Source: Neoceratodus forsteri (Eukaryota; Chordata; Ceratodontiformes; Ceratodontidae). Taken from it: a stretch of 64,000 nt of DNA. The position numbers and the translations under genes are program-made. This document shows positions 40,968-51,282 of the stretch, one piece after another (the stretch's first letter is position 1; every line of letters begins with the position of its first letter). Location of the stretch: the NCBI GenBank assembly GCA_016271365.2, contig CM028131.1, positions 172,612,501-172,676,500 on the forward strand, read 5' to 3'. The notes under the pieces were generated by a model that saw only the letters and a program-made list of their open reading frames with translations, made no database searches and had not been told where the DNA came from.

Positions 40968-42597
40968 CAAATGGCCTCTAACACACTCTGTAAAGGCTGA
41001 AAACATAAGACACAGACATGTGTTTCATCCCACAAGGACTCATCAGTGTGCCTCATCTGTAACAGCTCAGGGGGGAAAAATGAACCAGTCATAGTTTGGT
41101 CTTACTGGTTTAAGTCATGGTGAGCCCAAAATAGGAAAGTAATCTAAAAGTCAAAGAACCTCAACACAAAAGTACTGAGGCAAGGGTTACCCTTTACCAG
41201 GAAAGGGCATTGACAATAGTTGAGTTCTTGGACTTCTAGATTACTTCCCTATTTTCAGTTCACTATGATCCAGACCAGTAAGACCAAATTACTTTATTTT
41301 TTATTTATTTATTGAGAAATTGGAATTACAACCTTTGAGCTAAAAGCTCATTTACAAAGGATCCTCATCAGAACAAAGGTAGGGGAACATATACATTAAT
41401 GGGTGAAGACAGTAGCAGCTAAAAGGCATTGTCAGTCATCAACAGAATAACAAGCAGTACAGGATAATTTACAGAATCTATACCAGGCAAAGCATAACAT
41501 AAGCAAACATATGGATATAGAATACAATAGCGGGATACAGTTCCCTCAGCAGTGCAGGAAGTAAGTACACCAATCTACATAAAGATAGACATCAATGTTC
41601 TGTGGTGGATTGGGGAGCAACTGTGTCAGTGTCTTAAATACATGTTGAATCAGCTTGGGAAGAGTGTGTCCATTCATTGGGAGAGAAGGCTACAACCTTA
41701 GAGGGAGAGAGGAGAAAATAGAGAGAGAGAGTGGATAGCAGAGGGGCTCATTTAGGGTTGGGGTTAAGCGGAGGACAGTTGACAGCAACATCTGGGGGAG
41801 GCTACTGGATTATGGGCCTGGATGAGAGTCAGGAAGAAGACAAAAGTAGCAGGAAAGGGGATGGCAACAAGGCACATTGGGGTGGGAGGGTATTGGGAAT
41901 GCAGTTGAGAGTGCTTCTGGGGGGTGTTGGGAGCAGGGTGGGGTGGCAAGTAGGTAAGCTGGGTCATGTGGGGGGAGGTGAGCTTCATGGTTCAGTAAGA
42001 TAGTAAAAGGTTGACCTAGGCATTGCCCAGGTGCACAGAAGGCTAGTACCAGATAGGTTAGGTGCTATAGTAGCAGTGTTTTCCGGAGGGAAGATAGTAT
42101 TCTGAAGCTCGGACTTAAAGGGACCGATACTGGAGAGGCTTGTGGTGGAGGAAGGAAGGAACCTGATTTAGCCAGCTAGGAGCCTTCACTGCAAAGGCTC
42201 ACCTGTCCAGGGCTGTTCTTTGGAATGGGACTGTTAGGGCTTGTTTGGTGACAGTTCTTGTAGCATGCTCAGTGGGTGCAGGGGGGGATAAAGATGGAAG
42301 GGAGTGAGGAACCAGTCCTAGGAGGGCCTTCTTCTCCTCTAGAAGGCAGGAGTGAAGCTTAATGTGATCCATGAGAGGGAGCCATTTTGTTGCAATGTAA
42401 AGATCATACATATCTGTTAGGCAATCAGCACCTAAGGCAAATCGACAGGCTTTATTGAGGGTTGACTGGTTCATCCTTCCACTGGGCTGTTACCAAGGAG
42501 GCACACTGATGAGTCCTGGGTAGGATGAAACAAGTGTCTGTGCCCCCTGTTTTCTGCCTTTGCAGAGTGTATGATGGGCTGTTTGGCACCATGCACT
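40968..42597. mobile_element. Palindromic DNA element split by a LINE
   Basis: Outer arms: GGTGCCAAATGGCC..ACACTCTGTAAAGGCTGAAAAC..CAGACATGTGTTTCATCC.. GGACTCATCAGTGTGCCT at 40970-41053, and its reverse complement at 42506-42594. Inner arms: TTTGGTCTTACTGGTTTAAG (41095) and AGTAATCT (41138) against AGATTACTTCCCTAT..CCAGTAAGACCAAA at 41252-41289. Removing the LINE at 41290-42480 restores one hairpin-like element of about 440 bp with a loop at 41145-41250. Probably a MITE; I cannot name the superfamily. Confidence 0.75.
41290..42480 (-). mobile_element. Rex1-like LINE 3' end inside the palindrome
   Basis: Begins with TTATTTTTTATTTATTTATT (reversed AAAT tail), then TACAACCTTTGAGCTAAAAG and CTCATTTACAAAGG, the reversed 3' terminus of this family (compare GAACCTTTGTAAAAGAGCC at 26700). 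On minus, 42474-42199 reads LNKACRFALGADCLTD and LYIATKWLPL, matching LNKACRLITGAHRLTH in the 24-kb copy. It is 5'-truncated to the C-terminal domain and UTR. Confidence 0.82.
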
Positions 42598-42699
42598 CTT
42601 GTTTAAATTAGAACTAGTCAAAATTCTTTCCGGGTGATTTGCATATACTTCACATGATTTTTCACCCTATGAAAATATGTGTAATTTTACATTAATATG

Positions 42700-42974
42700 T
42701 GGCCCTAAATGAGGAAAAATAGAACTACTGTATTAGAAAACAAACACACAGAACAGTACACCAAGGTGATTAAACAGACTTAACACATGCCCAAAATAAC
42801 AATTATTTTAGAAAATGCAAACAACAGGGTGTATGTTCCCCTTAAAACAGCAGTATTTGTTAGCAATCAGATGTTTTTTTCAGCAATAATGTTTGCCTGG
42901 CAAAATGGTCAAGATGCACATTTTCCTTTTTTTGTTTTCTTTCATTTGCGAACAACCTCCCTTCAGTGAGACTT
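42700..42974. other. No recognisable feature
   Basis: AT-rich gap between the palindromic element and the next LINE; nothing recognised. Confidence 0.45.
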
Positions 42975-44040
42975 TAACAAAGTGCAGACCTGGTTCGATC
43001 AAAACCAAGTTAAACTAAATTCCAAAAAGACAGTTTCAATGTTCTTTGGCTTGAGGCAAAAACGTTCTAAATCTCTAAGTCGCCCTACCTTTACCACCCT
43101 CGATGGCTTACCCCTCCAGTCAGTCAACTCGTTCAAATACCTAGGGGTCTGGCTGGATTGCATTCTCGACTTCTCAACACACATAGACTCCATTTGCTCC
43201 AAGCTTTGACCCAAACTCAGAGCCCTTTATCGGCACAAAGATTGCCTCCCAATGTCCACTCGGAGTGACTTAGTCACTAAAACCATTCTCCCTGTTATAG
43301 ACTATGCTGATATTGTCTACTGCTCTGCTCTTGCTACATCTCTAGCCAGATTGGATACCTTGCTAAATTCTTTCTGCCCTTCTGCCACCTCCTCCCCTCC
43401 TCTCACTCACCACTGTACTGTCTATTCCTCTCTCTCCCTCATGCCCCTTCCCACAAGGTGCCAGATGGATAGCCTCACCATTGTCAGTAAATTCTGGTCC
43501 AGGACTTTCCCTTCCTACCTCAACTCATGTCTTTCCCCAGTTAGCTCTGCCAAGTACTCCCTTCATTCAAGGGGTGCTCAAATGTTCTCCCTTTCACTCC
43601 CTCGCAGATGCTCAGGCCAAGCAGCCTTCTTCTACCACCTCCCTTACCTCTGGAATTTACTCCCATGGGCCACCCAACCCACCATGCCCCCACCTTCTCT
43701 GCCCTCAAATCCCTGCTTTGCGCCACTCACACTGTTCCTTGCACTTGTCCCTCCTCTCTTTCCACCCCTCCACCCACCCACCCCAACCTTTCCTCCACAC
43801 TTCCCAAAAGACCAGCACCCTTACCTACATAAGGGACCACCTATTACGGTGGTCTGGCACCCTCTCTTTTGCTTGTTTTGCTTTATACAACTGTGCCTCC
43901 TCTGTCTCTGCTGAGGTCAGAGTCGCCAATCCCTTATCATTATTGGTATGTGCATTCTCTAATCTTTTCTGTATGTAGTCCGGTAATTAATGTTCTTTTT
44001 CCTTATTGTATTATACTTATCATGTAAATAAAATATTTAA
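42975..44040 (+). mobile_element. Rex1-like LINE, C-terminal fragment
   Basis: Frame 42982-43209 reads WFDQNQVKLNSKKTVSMFFG and FKYLGVWLDCILDFSTHIDS, with a stop after CSKL at 43207-43209. The same frame then goes on (PKLRALYRH..) with 43252-43914 open for 220 codons: LPVIDYADIVYCSALATSLA and FSLSLPRRCSGQAAFFYHLP. It is the same subfamily as the 28.2-32.7 kb element. The 3' end is AATAAAATATTTAAAAAAAG near 44027-44046. RT catalytic motifs are lost to truncation. Confidence 0.8.
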
Positions 44041-44160
44041 AAAAAGTATTACTCTGTACAAAATTGATGCTGCTGTAAATTCCTGAATTTACCATGTAAA
44101 TATTGTACTACTTCGTACAAAATTGTTGCTGCTGTAACTTTCTGAATTTATCTTTTCACA
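44041..44160 (+). repeat. ~57-bp tandem duplication
   Basis: GTACAAAATTGATGCTGCTG followed by TAAATTCCTGAATTTA at 44056-44092 repeats as GTACAAAATTGTTGCTGCTG and TAACTTTCTGAATTTA at 44116-44151, about 60 bp later. It sits between two LINE tails and may be part of the 3' UTR of the next fragment. Confidence 0.75.
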
Positions 44161-44338
44161 GTATCGCCATGGTTCAAATGTAGCTTGCAGAGTATTTTTG
44201 TTTGGATGTGTACCTTCTGTGTCTCACTACCTTGTATGAGTATAATCCCCCCGGTCACATCTGGAAATGAGCCTCAGCTCAGTGGCCTTTGCTGGTCAAC
44301 AACTTTTAAATAAATAAATAAATAAATAAATAAAAAAA
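44161..44338 (+). mobile_element. LINE 3' UTR fragment with (AAAT)n tail
   Basis: CACATCTGGAAATGAGCCTC, AGCTCAGTGGCCTTTGCTGG and TCAACAACTTTTAAATAAAT, then a run of AAAT repeats to 44336. This is a Rex1-like 3' end with almost no upstream sequence. Confidence 0.7.
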
Positions 44339-44339
44339 G

Positions 44340-45650
44340 ATGCAGGATTTTGAAGATTTTAAAAGTCCCCACTCCCTTGCCATGCCCACAATGAAAAAAA
44401 TAAATATCTTGATACAGTGCTGTGCTGCTCATCATCAGAAACACATGACAGCACCAACCGCTCTTCTCAAATTCTCCACTAATGTACTCTGCAACATGGA
44501 CAAAGGCCTACTCACTGGAGCAGTATTTATCGATCTTACCAAAGCTTTTGATCTTGTTGATCATCCCCTGCTTCTCTCAACCCTGCATAGACTTAACTTC
44601 TCATCCTCAGTAGTTGACTGGTTTAACAACTACCTATCAAACAAATTACAACTTGTTAAATTCAAATCCGCTCTCTCGGATGTGACCAGCACTGACATCG
44701 GTGTACCCCAGGGCTCCATCCTGGGACCCCTTCTTTTCTCACTATACATCAACAACATAGATTATGCCACACTCTCCTGCTCAGCTATTTTATATGCTGA
44801 TGATCTCGTCCTCTACTACAGCGCTGACAAAGTTAACATCATTAACAAAAACCTCTCCTCGGATTTCAGGAATGTGCAAACATGGCTAAATACTAATAAG
44901 CTCATCCTCAACACAAAAAAGACTGAAGCCATGCTATTTGGCACTGCTCCCAAACTCAAGGCCTGTAAGGAACCCCTCCTAGTCCATGACTCTGGGGGGG
45001 TCTCTCATCAACTCCGTCACAGCCTGCAAATACCTGGGAGTCCTCCTTGATAAATCCCTTGATTTCAGTCTGCACATCCAGTCAACCTGTAAAGCAACAA
45101 ATGCCAAACTTGGAATCGCCTATAAGACTTGTCGCCTGCTAACACCATCCACCAAATTGGCAATTGCCAAGGGTATTCTGCTTCCAGCGCTGACATATGG
45201 TGTCTCCACTTTTGCTAATGCCCATAAGACTGCTCTCCATAAATGGGATGTCGCAGATAACAACATATGGTCGTATGCCTCCTCTTCCCATCTGCTCAAG
45301 CACCACTGCACACCGAGATAGCACCTAGGCTGGCTCTCCCAACTGCTCACCGACTATGTCCCTAGGGACCTCACAGACTCTGTAATCCGTAACCAAACCC
45401 CTCCCCTTGCAGCTCTACTTGTACCACAGACACCTGCCCACGAACTACACTCGGCAAACAAATTTCTACTCACCATACCCAGGTGTCTTACTTCAAAAGG
45501 CTCTAGAGCATTTCACTGCACCGCCCCAGCCATCTGGAACTCCCTCCCTTCTGCCCTGAGGCAGGCTAACTCCCACCCAATCTTCAAAAAAGAACTATAT
45601 CGCCACCTGTCCTGGGACCCCTGCACATGGTTTGATCCCACTTAATGCCT
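44340..45650 (+). pseudogene. Rex1-like RT palm (YADD intact) and C-terminal domain
   Basis: Frame 44340-45050: TAPTALLKFSTNVLCNMDKG, VFIDLTKAFDLVDHPLLL (motif A), VPQGSILGPLLFSLYINNID, ILYADDLVLYYS (YADD at 44793-44804), KLILNTKKTEAMLFG. A run of seven G at 44994-45000 shifts the frame; 44986-45321 carries INSVTACKYLGVLLDKSLDF and ends in a stop (TAG) after CTPR. The rest of the C-terminal domain continues to about 45645. The palm is intact in sequence and the fault is a single homopolymer shift plus later stops. Confidence 0.88.
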
Positions 45651-45998
45651 CACAGCTAACCACCCTATTTCGCCCAAGACACTGCTGCGCTTCTAAACAA
45701 GCTTTGCTATAAAATGTCTTTATAGCTGCCACTTAGCACAGTTTCAGTTATTTGCATGTACTAATGTCATTTTTGTCATCTCTGCATAGCTATATGTATT
45801 GTCTCGAGTACTGTCTGACTTGATCTGTATTCTAACCTACCTGTACTATATACTATGTACCTGTACTATATACTATGTATTGTATAATCTCATCTCATTT
45901 TATGTATGTATTCTCCCGGGTCGTGCCTGAAAATAGTCAACTTTGGCTAACGCATCTAACCCAGTTAACAAAACCAAATAAATAAATAAATAAATAAT
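44340..45998 (+). mobile_element. Rex1-like LINE, RT to tail
   Basis: 5'-truncated just before RT motif A, ending CTCCCGGGTCGTGCCTGAAA.. and (AAAT)n at 45974-45998. It is the second member of the subfamily seen at 26.8-27.9 kb. The tail-to-head order with the previous fragment suggests successive insertions into A-rich tails, which give LINE endonucleases a suitable TTTT target on the other strand. Confidence 0.85.
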
Positions 45999-46705
45999 GC
46001 ATCTGCATTATGAATCTGGCATGTACATTCAATAGGTAACCTCAGCAGAAGAGATTTTTAAACATTTTGAGTGGCGGACATCTTTAATGTCATGAGTCAT
46101 TAATTAAAAAAAGCTGTAAAAGTAGTTTTAATAATATCTGAGAAAACTAAAAGTATACTGGACAGGAATCTTAGGATGTCAGGAATACATTTTTGCTGAA
46201 AAAACTATATGAAGGAATTTTTTGCCGAATAACAAATAATGCTGCTTTTAGGATGGTAACCCTAGGTGAGAAAGAAATTAATAGCTTTTTGCCCATTGTT
46301 TGGAGGTAATGAGACTGATCCCCACTGATTTATTATGGCCTTGTCCAAACTTGACACGCTGTGGAAAAATTTTTTTCAAAACATTACACAGTTTTCCATT
46401 ACAGGGCATCCACACTTGAGCCCGACAGTAGATACATGTCCCGGTTGTGCCTGTACTTGGGTCTGCATTATAAGTTGTTAACTGTGTCAAGTAAACATGG
46501 TTTTGATTCGTGTACAGGACCAACAGACACCGCCAGGAAAAACACGCTACCACTCTCCTGTCCACACTTGAGCAGATAAGCGTGTTTAAAACATAAACGT
46601 TATGGAACAGTGCTACAACACTGAACCTTTCAGGGTTTGAGCACGGTTTCTGAACATGGTTCAGTACCGTGTTCGATGCGGACACAAACTGTGTTAAGGG
46701 GGTCC
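45999..46705. other. Unassigned; possible DNA-transposon remnant
   Basis: No gene seen. From about 46340 to 46700, GTCCA-AACTTGACACG, GCATCCACACTTGAGC, TGTCCACACTTGAGCAGATA and GTGTTCGATGCGGACAC recur in both orientations. This is reminiscent of non-autonomous hAT-type termini, but I could not pair clean ends. Confidence 0.3.
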
Positions 46706-46803
46706 GGTAACATACAAACATAAGAATATTTCCAGCAGAGAAAGACCTTATGGTCTACCAAGTCTACTCGATTGTGCAGCTAGAAGCCCTCATTCTGAAG
46801 CTG

Positions 46804-49800
46804 TCACTCCCTCCCTTTCCCCTCCTTGACCCTCCCTCTTGCCCTGTCCCAGCCCCTTTTGAAGTTGCCCACTGTACTACTGGATACCACATCTGCTGGT
46901 AATGCATTCCACCTGGCCACAACCCTCTCTGTAAAAATGTGTCTTCTCATCTCCCTCCTGAAGCTTCCCCCTTCCAAGCTCATATCATGGCCTCGGGTGT
47001 CCCTCCCCTCCCTTAGTTTGAACAGCCCCTCCATACAAGACTTGTTTATTTCTTTCATGTACTTAAAGGTTTCAATCATATCCCCCCTTTCTCTCCTCTC
47101 CTCCAATGAGTACATGTTCAATTCCCTCAGCCTACTCTCATAAGGTAAGTCCCCCAGACCATGGATCATATTTGTCACCCTGTGTTGCACCCCCTCCAGT
47201 AACTTAATGTCCCGCTTCAGGTACGGGTGCCAGTACTGCACACAGTACTCCAGGTGTGGCCTAACCAGCTATCTATATAATGGCAGAATTGCTTCCCCCC
47301 TCCTTGAGGACATACCTCTAGCAATACAACCCAGCATTCTGTTGGCCTTTGCAGCCACCTTTCTACATTGTGCTGAATTGTTCATTGCTCCTGTAATGAG
47401 TACCCCCAGATCCTGCTCTTCCTCAGTCACAGCTAACTGCACTCTCCCTCAGTTGATAGCCCCTCCTAGGGTTTTTTGCCCCAAAATGCAACACCTTGCA
47501 CTTACTGGCATTGAACCCCAGTTGTCATGTATCTGACAAGGTCTGCAGCTTTGACAGATCCTGTTGCAACCCTTGCCATCCCGCTAGGTCATCCACCACT
47601 CCCATCTTGGTGTCATCAGCAAATAAAGTGATTTTGCTCTTGATGCCTACCAAAATGTCTACCATGAATATCCCAAACATCACTGGTCCCAACACTGAAC
47701 CCTGCAGAACTCTACTCATCACCGCCCTTGGGGATGATAGCTCCCCAGTCACCACCACTCTCTGCTGCCTTCCTTTCAGCCAGTTCACAACCCAACCCAC
47801 CATCTTTGCACCCACTCCCGTACCTTGTATCTTACTTCCCAGTCTCCCATGTGGCACTGAGTTGAATGCCTTACAGAAGTCCAGGCACAGGACATCCACC
47901 GCATGGCCCCTGTACAGTTATCTAGGTACCCAGTCATAGTACTCCACCAGGCCATACCTCTGAACAGCTATGAATTTCGCATAGCGCTATGATTTTCACA
48001 CTCAGATTTACTCTTGCTCTGCATAGGTTTACTGATGTTCTTAATAATTTTAGAGCTATTTCTGGATGCATACTAACATACTAAAATGCCTGCAGAATAG
48101 GCCTAACAGTCTCTCAAGTCTGCACGATGCACAGATTATTTAAATCATTGAACTAAATTGATAGAAACATTCCTTAACACTAACTATATGGGGCCCACTA
48201 TTTGTAAGCATATTATTATTTAAAATAAGAAAGTGCTGCACATTCTGGCCATTTGCTGTGATTTTTGAAGTCCAGTGCTATGATTTTTAAATGCTGAGAG
48301 GTTGAGAGCTATGCATCAGGTTGGTCTGGCAGAATCTTCCAGCGACAATGCCATGCTGTCTACTGTCCTGCAGCCCACTGACTTCCAGAAGGAACACCAG
48401 CCTCTCCTTCAGGATTGTCTCCATCAGCTTACCCATGATGCATGTGAGGCTACCGGCCTATAATTTCCCAGTTCATCCTTGGGGCCACTCTTATGGAGAG
48501 GAACCACATGAGCCATCCTCCAATCCAGAGGTACACACCCTGGATTCAGTGAGGCATTAAATAGGTCTGTCAAAGGTCCTGCTAGGACCGCTGCCAGCTC
48601 CTTCAGTACCCTGGGGTGAATGCCATCAGGCCCTGGAGCCTTGTCCACCATCAATGCCCTCAAGCCCTCCAGCACTTAGTCCTCTGTGATTTTCCCATCT
48701 GTCACCCCCCCCCCCGTTCCTGACCTCAGACCCCCCTTGGGTATCACCCCATCTTTTTCTTTTGTAAATACCAAGCAGAAGTAGTCGTTAAGCGCTTCTG
48801 ACTCACCCCCTTCCACCCATCCCCCTTCCCTCCTAATCCTTACTATATGGTCCTTACAGCTCCTTTTCTCCCTGATGTACCTTAAGAAGTCCTTCTCCCC
48901 TTCCTTACTGCCTTGTGCCAGCCTGAGCTCCTTCGACGCCTTGACTGCCCTTACAGCCCTTGTCACCTCCTTCATTTCCTTTAGGTACTCCTCCCTGTCC
49001 TCCTCCCTCCCTGTTTTTTCGTATCTCCTAAAGGCGTCTCTTTTCCTCTTTTCCATGACCCCTTTGCTCACCCAGCTAGGTTTCTTTGCCCCACCCTTCT
49101 TACGCCTGGCCTTGCTGCAGGTTTTAGTTGCCTCCACTACCCCCAACTTTATGAGCTCCCACCTCTGGTTAGCGTCCATACTAGGTTGAATTTTGGCCAT
49201 GTACTCCTGTACTACTTCCCCCATCATCCTGAAGTCGGCCTTCCTGAAGTCCACCACCCTTGTGTCAGATACTACTTCCTTACACATATTCAGCATCAAC
49301 CATATGGAGTAGTGGTTGCTCCCCGCCAGTGATTCTTCTACCCTCAGTTCCCTCACAAACTCCCCATTTGCCAGCACGAGGTTAAGGTTGTTCCCTAACC
49401 TGGTTGGTTCGCTGACCATCTGCATCAGGAAGTTGTCCTGGACAGCATCCAGCAATACCTGCTCCCTTCTATTCTTGGTGGCTGGATAACTTCAACTCAC
49501 TCCCATTAGGTTGAAGTCCCCCACCATCACCACACTCCCTTTTTCTGCAGGCCCGCTTGATCTGTTCCACCAGTTCCCTGTCCAATTCTTCTGTCTGGGA
49601 GGGCAGTCTGTACACCACTCTCATCCTGAGAGTCCTATTCATTTAGTCCTGGAATTTCATCCAGAGTGACTCCATACTGCCCTCTTCCCCCTCCTCCAGT
49701 ACACACTTCAGTCCTTCCCTCACACATAGCACCACCCCCCTTTCCCCTTTACTCTATCTCTGCAGAATATCATGTATCCTAGTACCGCCAGGTCCCAGTC

Positions 49801-49905
49801 ATGGTACTGGGTGGCCCTTGTTTTGATACTGACCGCCATGTCCAGCCTCCCCCTCTGCCATGAGGGTCTGAAGCTCTGCAGTCTTTTTCCCCAGGCTTCT
49901 AGCAT
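46804..49905 (-). pseudogene. CR1 endonuclease-RT
   Basis: On minus: endonuclease start at 49905-49720 (LDMAVSIKTRATQYHDW..FCRDRVKGKGG), a large open piece 49455-48676 (MVSEPTRLGNNLNLVLANGE, LAGSNHYSIWLML where SDH is S-N-H, DYFCLVFTKEKDG), fingers 48675-48424 (KAPGPDGIHPRVLKEL, LDWRMAHVVPLHKSG), palm 47899-47525 (VLQGSVLGPVMFGIFMVDIL, FADD at 47612-47623) and C-terminus 47241-46804. The endonuclease histidine block reads SNH rather than SDH, which would remove a catalytic aspartate. FADD is intact. Confidence 0.87.
47955..48315. mobile_element. Insertion in CR1 RT with short inverted ends
   Basis: CR1 coding breaks after ..CATAGTACTCCACCAGG and resumes at ..CATCAGGTTGGTCTGGCAGA. The intervening segment starts ACCTCTGAACAGCTATGA and ends, reversed, ACCTCTCAGCATTTAAAAAT, with AGCGCTATGATTTT-like blocks at both ends. 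Ends of about 9-12 bp pair. It holds CATACTAACATACTA at 48069, the octamer tail of another CR1 family, so it is itself composite. Confidence 0.55.
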
Positions 49906-50073
49906 TCAAGGTGACCACCTTCCACCCCCCTACCTCCCCACCCCGGCATCCCATTCTAACATCCTTCCTAGTATTAGCCCTTAACCCCTTGTCTCTGTTA
50001 TGGAGGGTGGGCTCGTAAGTCTTCCCATACTGTGGCCTCTGCTTGCCTCCTGACCTCTTGCCACCCCCTGCTC

Positions 50074-50504
50074 CTAGTTTAAATTCCTAGTCTCTTCAAT
50101 GTAATCACTTATGCCCTTTTTCAACACTTTCTTGCCCTCCTCACTTAAATACAATCTGGCCTTCGAGTAAAGTCTACTGCCTGCCCAGGTGCCTCCCCAC
50201 CACCCCATCAGCCCATACCCTTTGGCCTGACACCAAGTTCTTGGCCATTTATTAAATTCCTCTATTTTCCATTTTCTTGCAGTGCTCACCCAGGAAGTAT
50301 CTTTGAGAAAGTTACTAATCTTTCTGTCCCCTCGCATATTGGTCCTAGTTCCTCAAACCTCCTCTGAACTACATCTACTGTCCTATCAGCCAGGTTGTTT
50401 ATTCTCAAATGCAGAATTAAATGAGGATTCTCCCTACCCCTTCTGGCATACTTCAGCACAGATTGCCCCACCCTCTCCGCTGTCATTCCTGGCATGGCCT
50501 CCAC
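50074..50504 (-). pseudogene. CR1 ORF1 esterase, C-terminal part
   Basis: 50504-50286 reads LILHLRINNLADRTVD, in which the H-x-G-x-N-D/N block III of SGNH hydrolases has lost its glycine (HLRINNL). 50337-50074 continues with NKWPRTWCQAKGYGLMGWWG. It overlaps in another frame, so a frameshift lies near 50300. Compared with the 39.7-40.3 kb copy (HLGTNDL), this domain is more decayed. Confidence 0.75.
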
Positions 50505-51282
50505 CCATATGTGACTATGCCGCTCGCTCTTGCTACCTCACCTGACTCCCCTTAGTACTGAGTCCCCCAGCACTAAGATTCCACCCTGTTTTCCATCTGC
50601 TTGCTCCCCCTCCTTCCATCCCCTTTTCTCATCATCTCTTTTTCCTCCTACACGTTAGTTCCTCCTTTCACACCTGTTACCTCTCCCTCTTCTGCCCCTG
50701 CTACTATTCCCCCAACTGTATTCCCCATACCAGTTTCATTCTGATTACCATCCATTTCGCCTTCAAGCTCATCTCTTCTAACTTCTTTCCTTCCCTCTCT
50801 CACTGTGAACTGATTTTCCAAAGACCCTTCTCCTAGGCCTACTCCTAACTCCCCCATGCTATCCCTTCTCCCACTTCCAACTCCTTGTCCATCACCACCT
50901 CCCCTCCTCCACAGTTTCTCCTTCTTCTGCCTTTGACCTTAGTTCCCCCTACTCATTACTCATTGGGCCTAGGCCTGGGTCTCCCTGGCTCAGAACCCCC
51001 TCCTCCAAACTATTTCATATGATCACAGAATCATAGAAGGTGATGGCAGAAAAGGACCTCACAGCCCATCTAGTCTGCTCTTTGCCCCCCAGACCACCCT
51101 ATCATATATTGAGCCACCCCTTCTTCCCCTTAGCCCCATTTGTCTCTCCCAAATGGACTTATATCCCTCTATGGTCACTGAATTTGTCACCTCCTCCAGA
51201 AGCCCATTCCAGTTCTCCACCACCCTTTCCTGGAAAAATTTACCTCTCATATTGCTCTTGAAGTGCCCCCCAGAGTTTCAGT

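Larger units (their letters stand above)
46706..51019 (-). mobile_element. CR1 LINE with ORF1 (copy A of head-to-tail pair)
   Basis: The 3' tail ACATACAAACATAAGAATAT is at the low coordinate. 3' UTR, RT (47899-48675), endonuclease (49455-49905) and ORF1 esterase (50074-50504) follow; the 5' part reaches the tail of the next CR1 at about 51020. A 360-bp piece interrupts the RT at 47955-48315. The abutting of two CR1 on the same strand suggests that the second inserted into the 5' region of this one, or that both used the same site. Confidence 0.85.
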
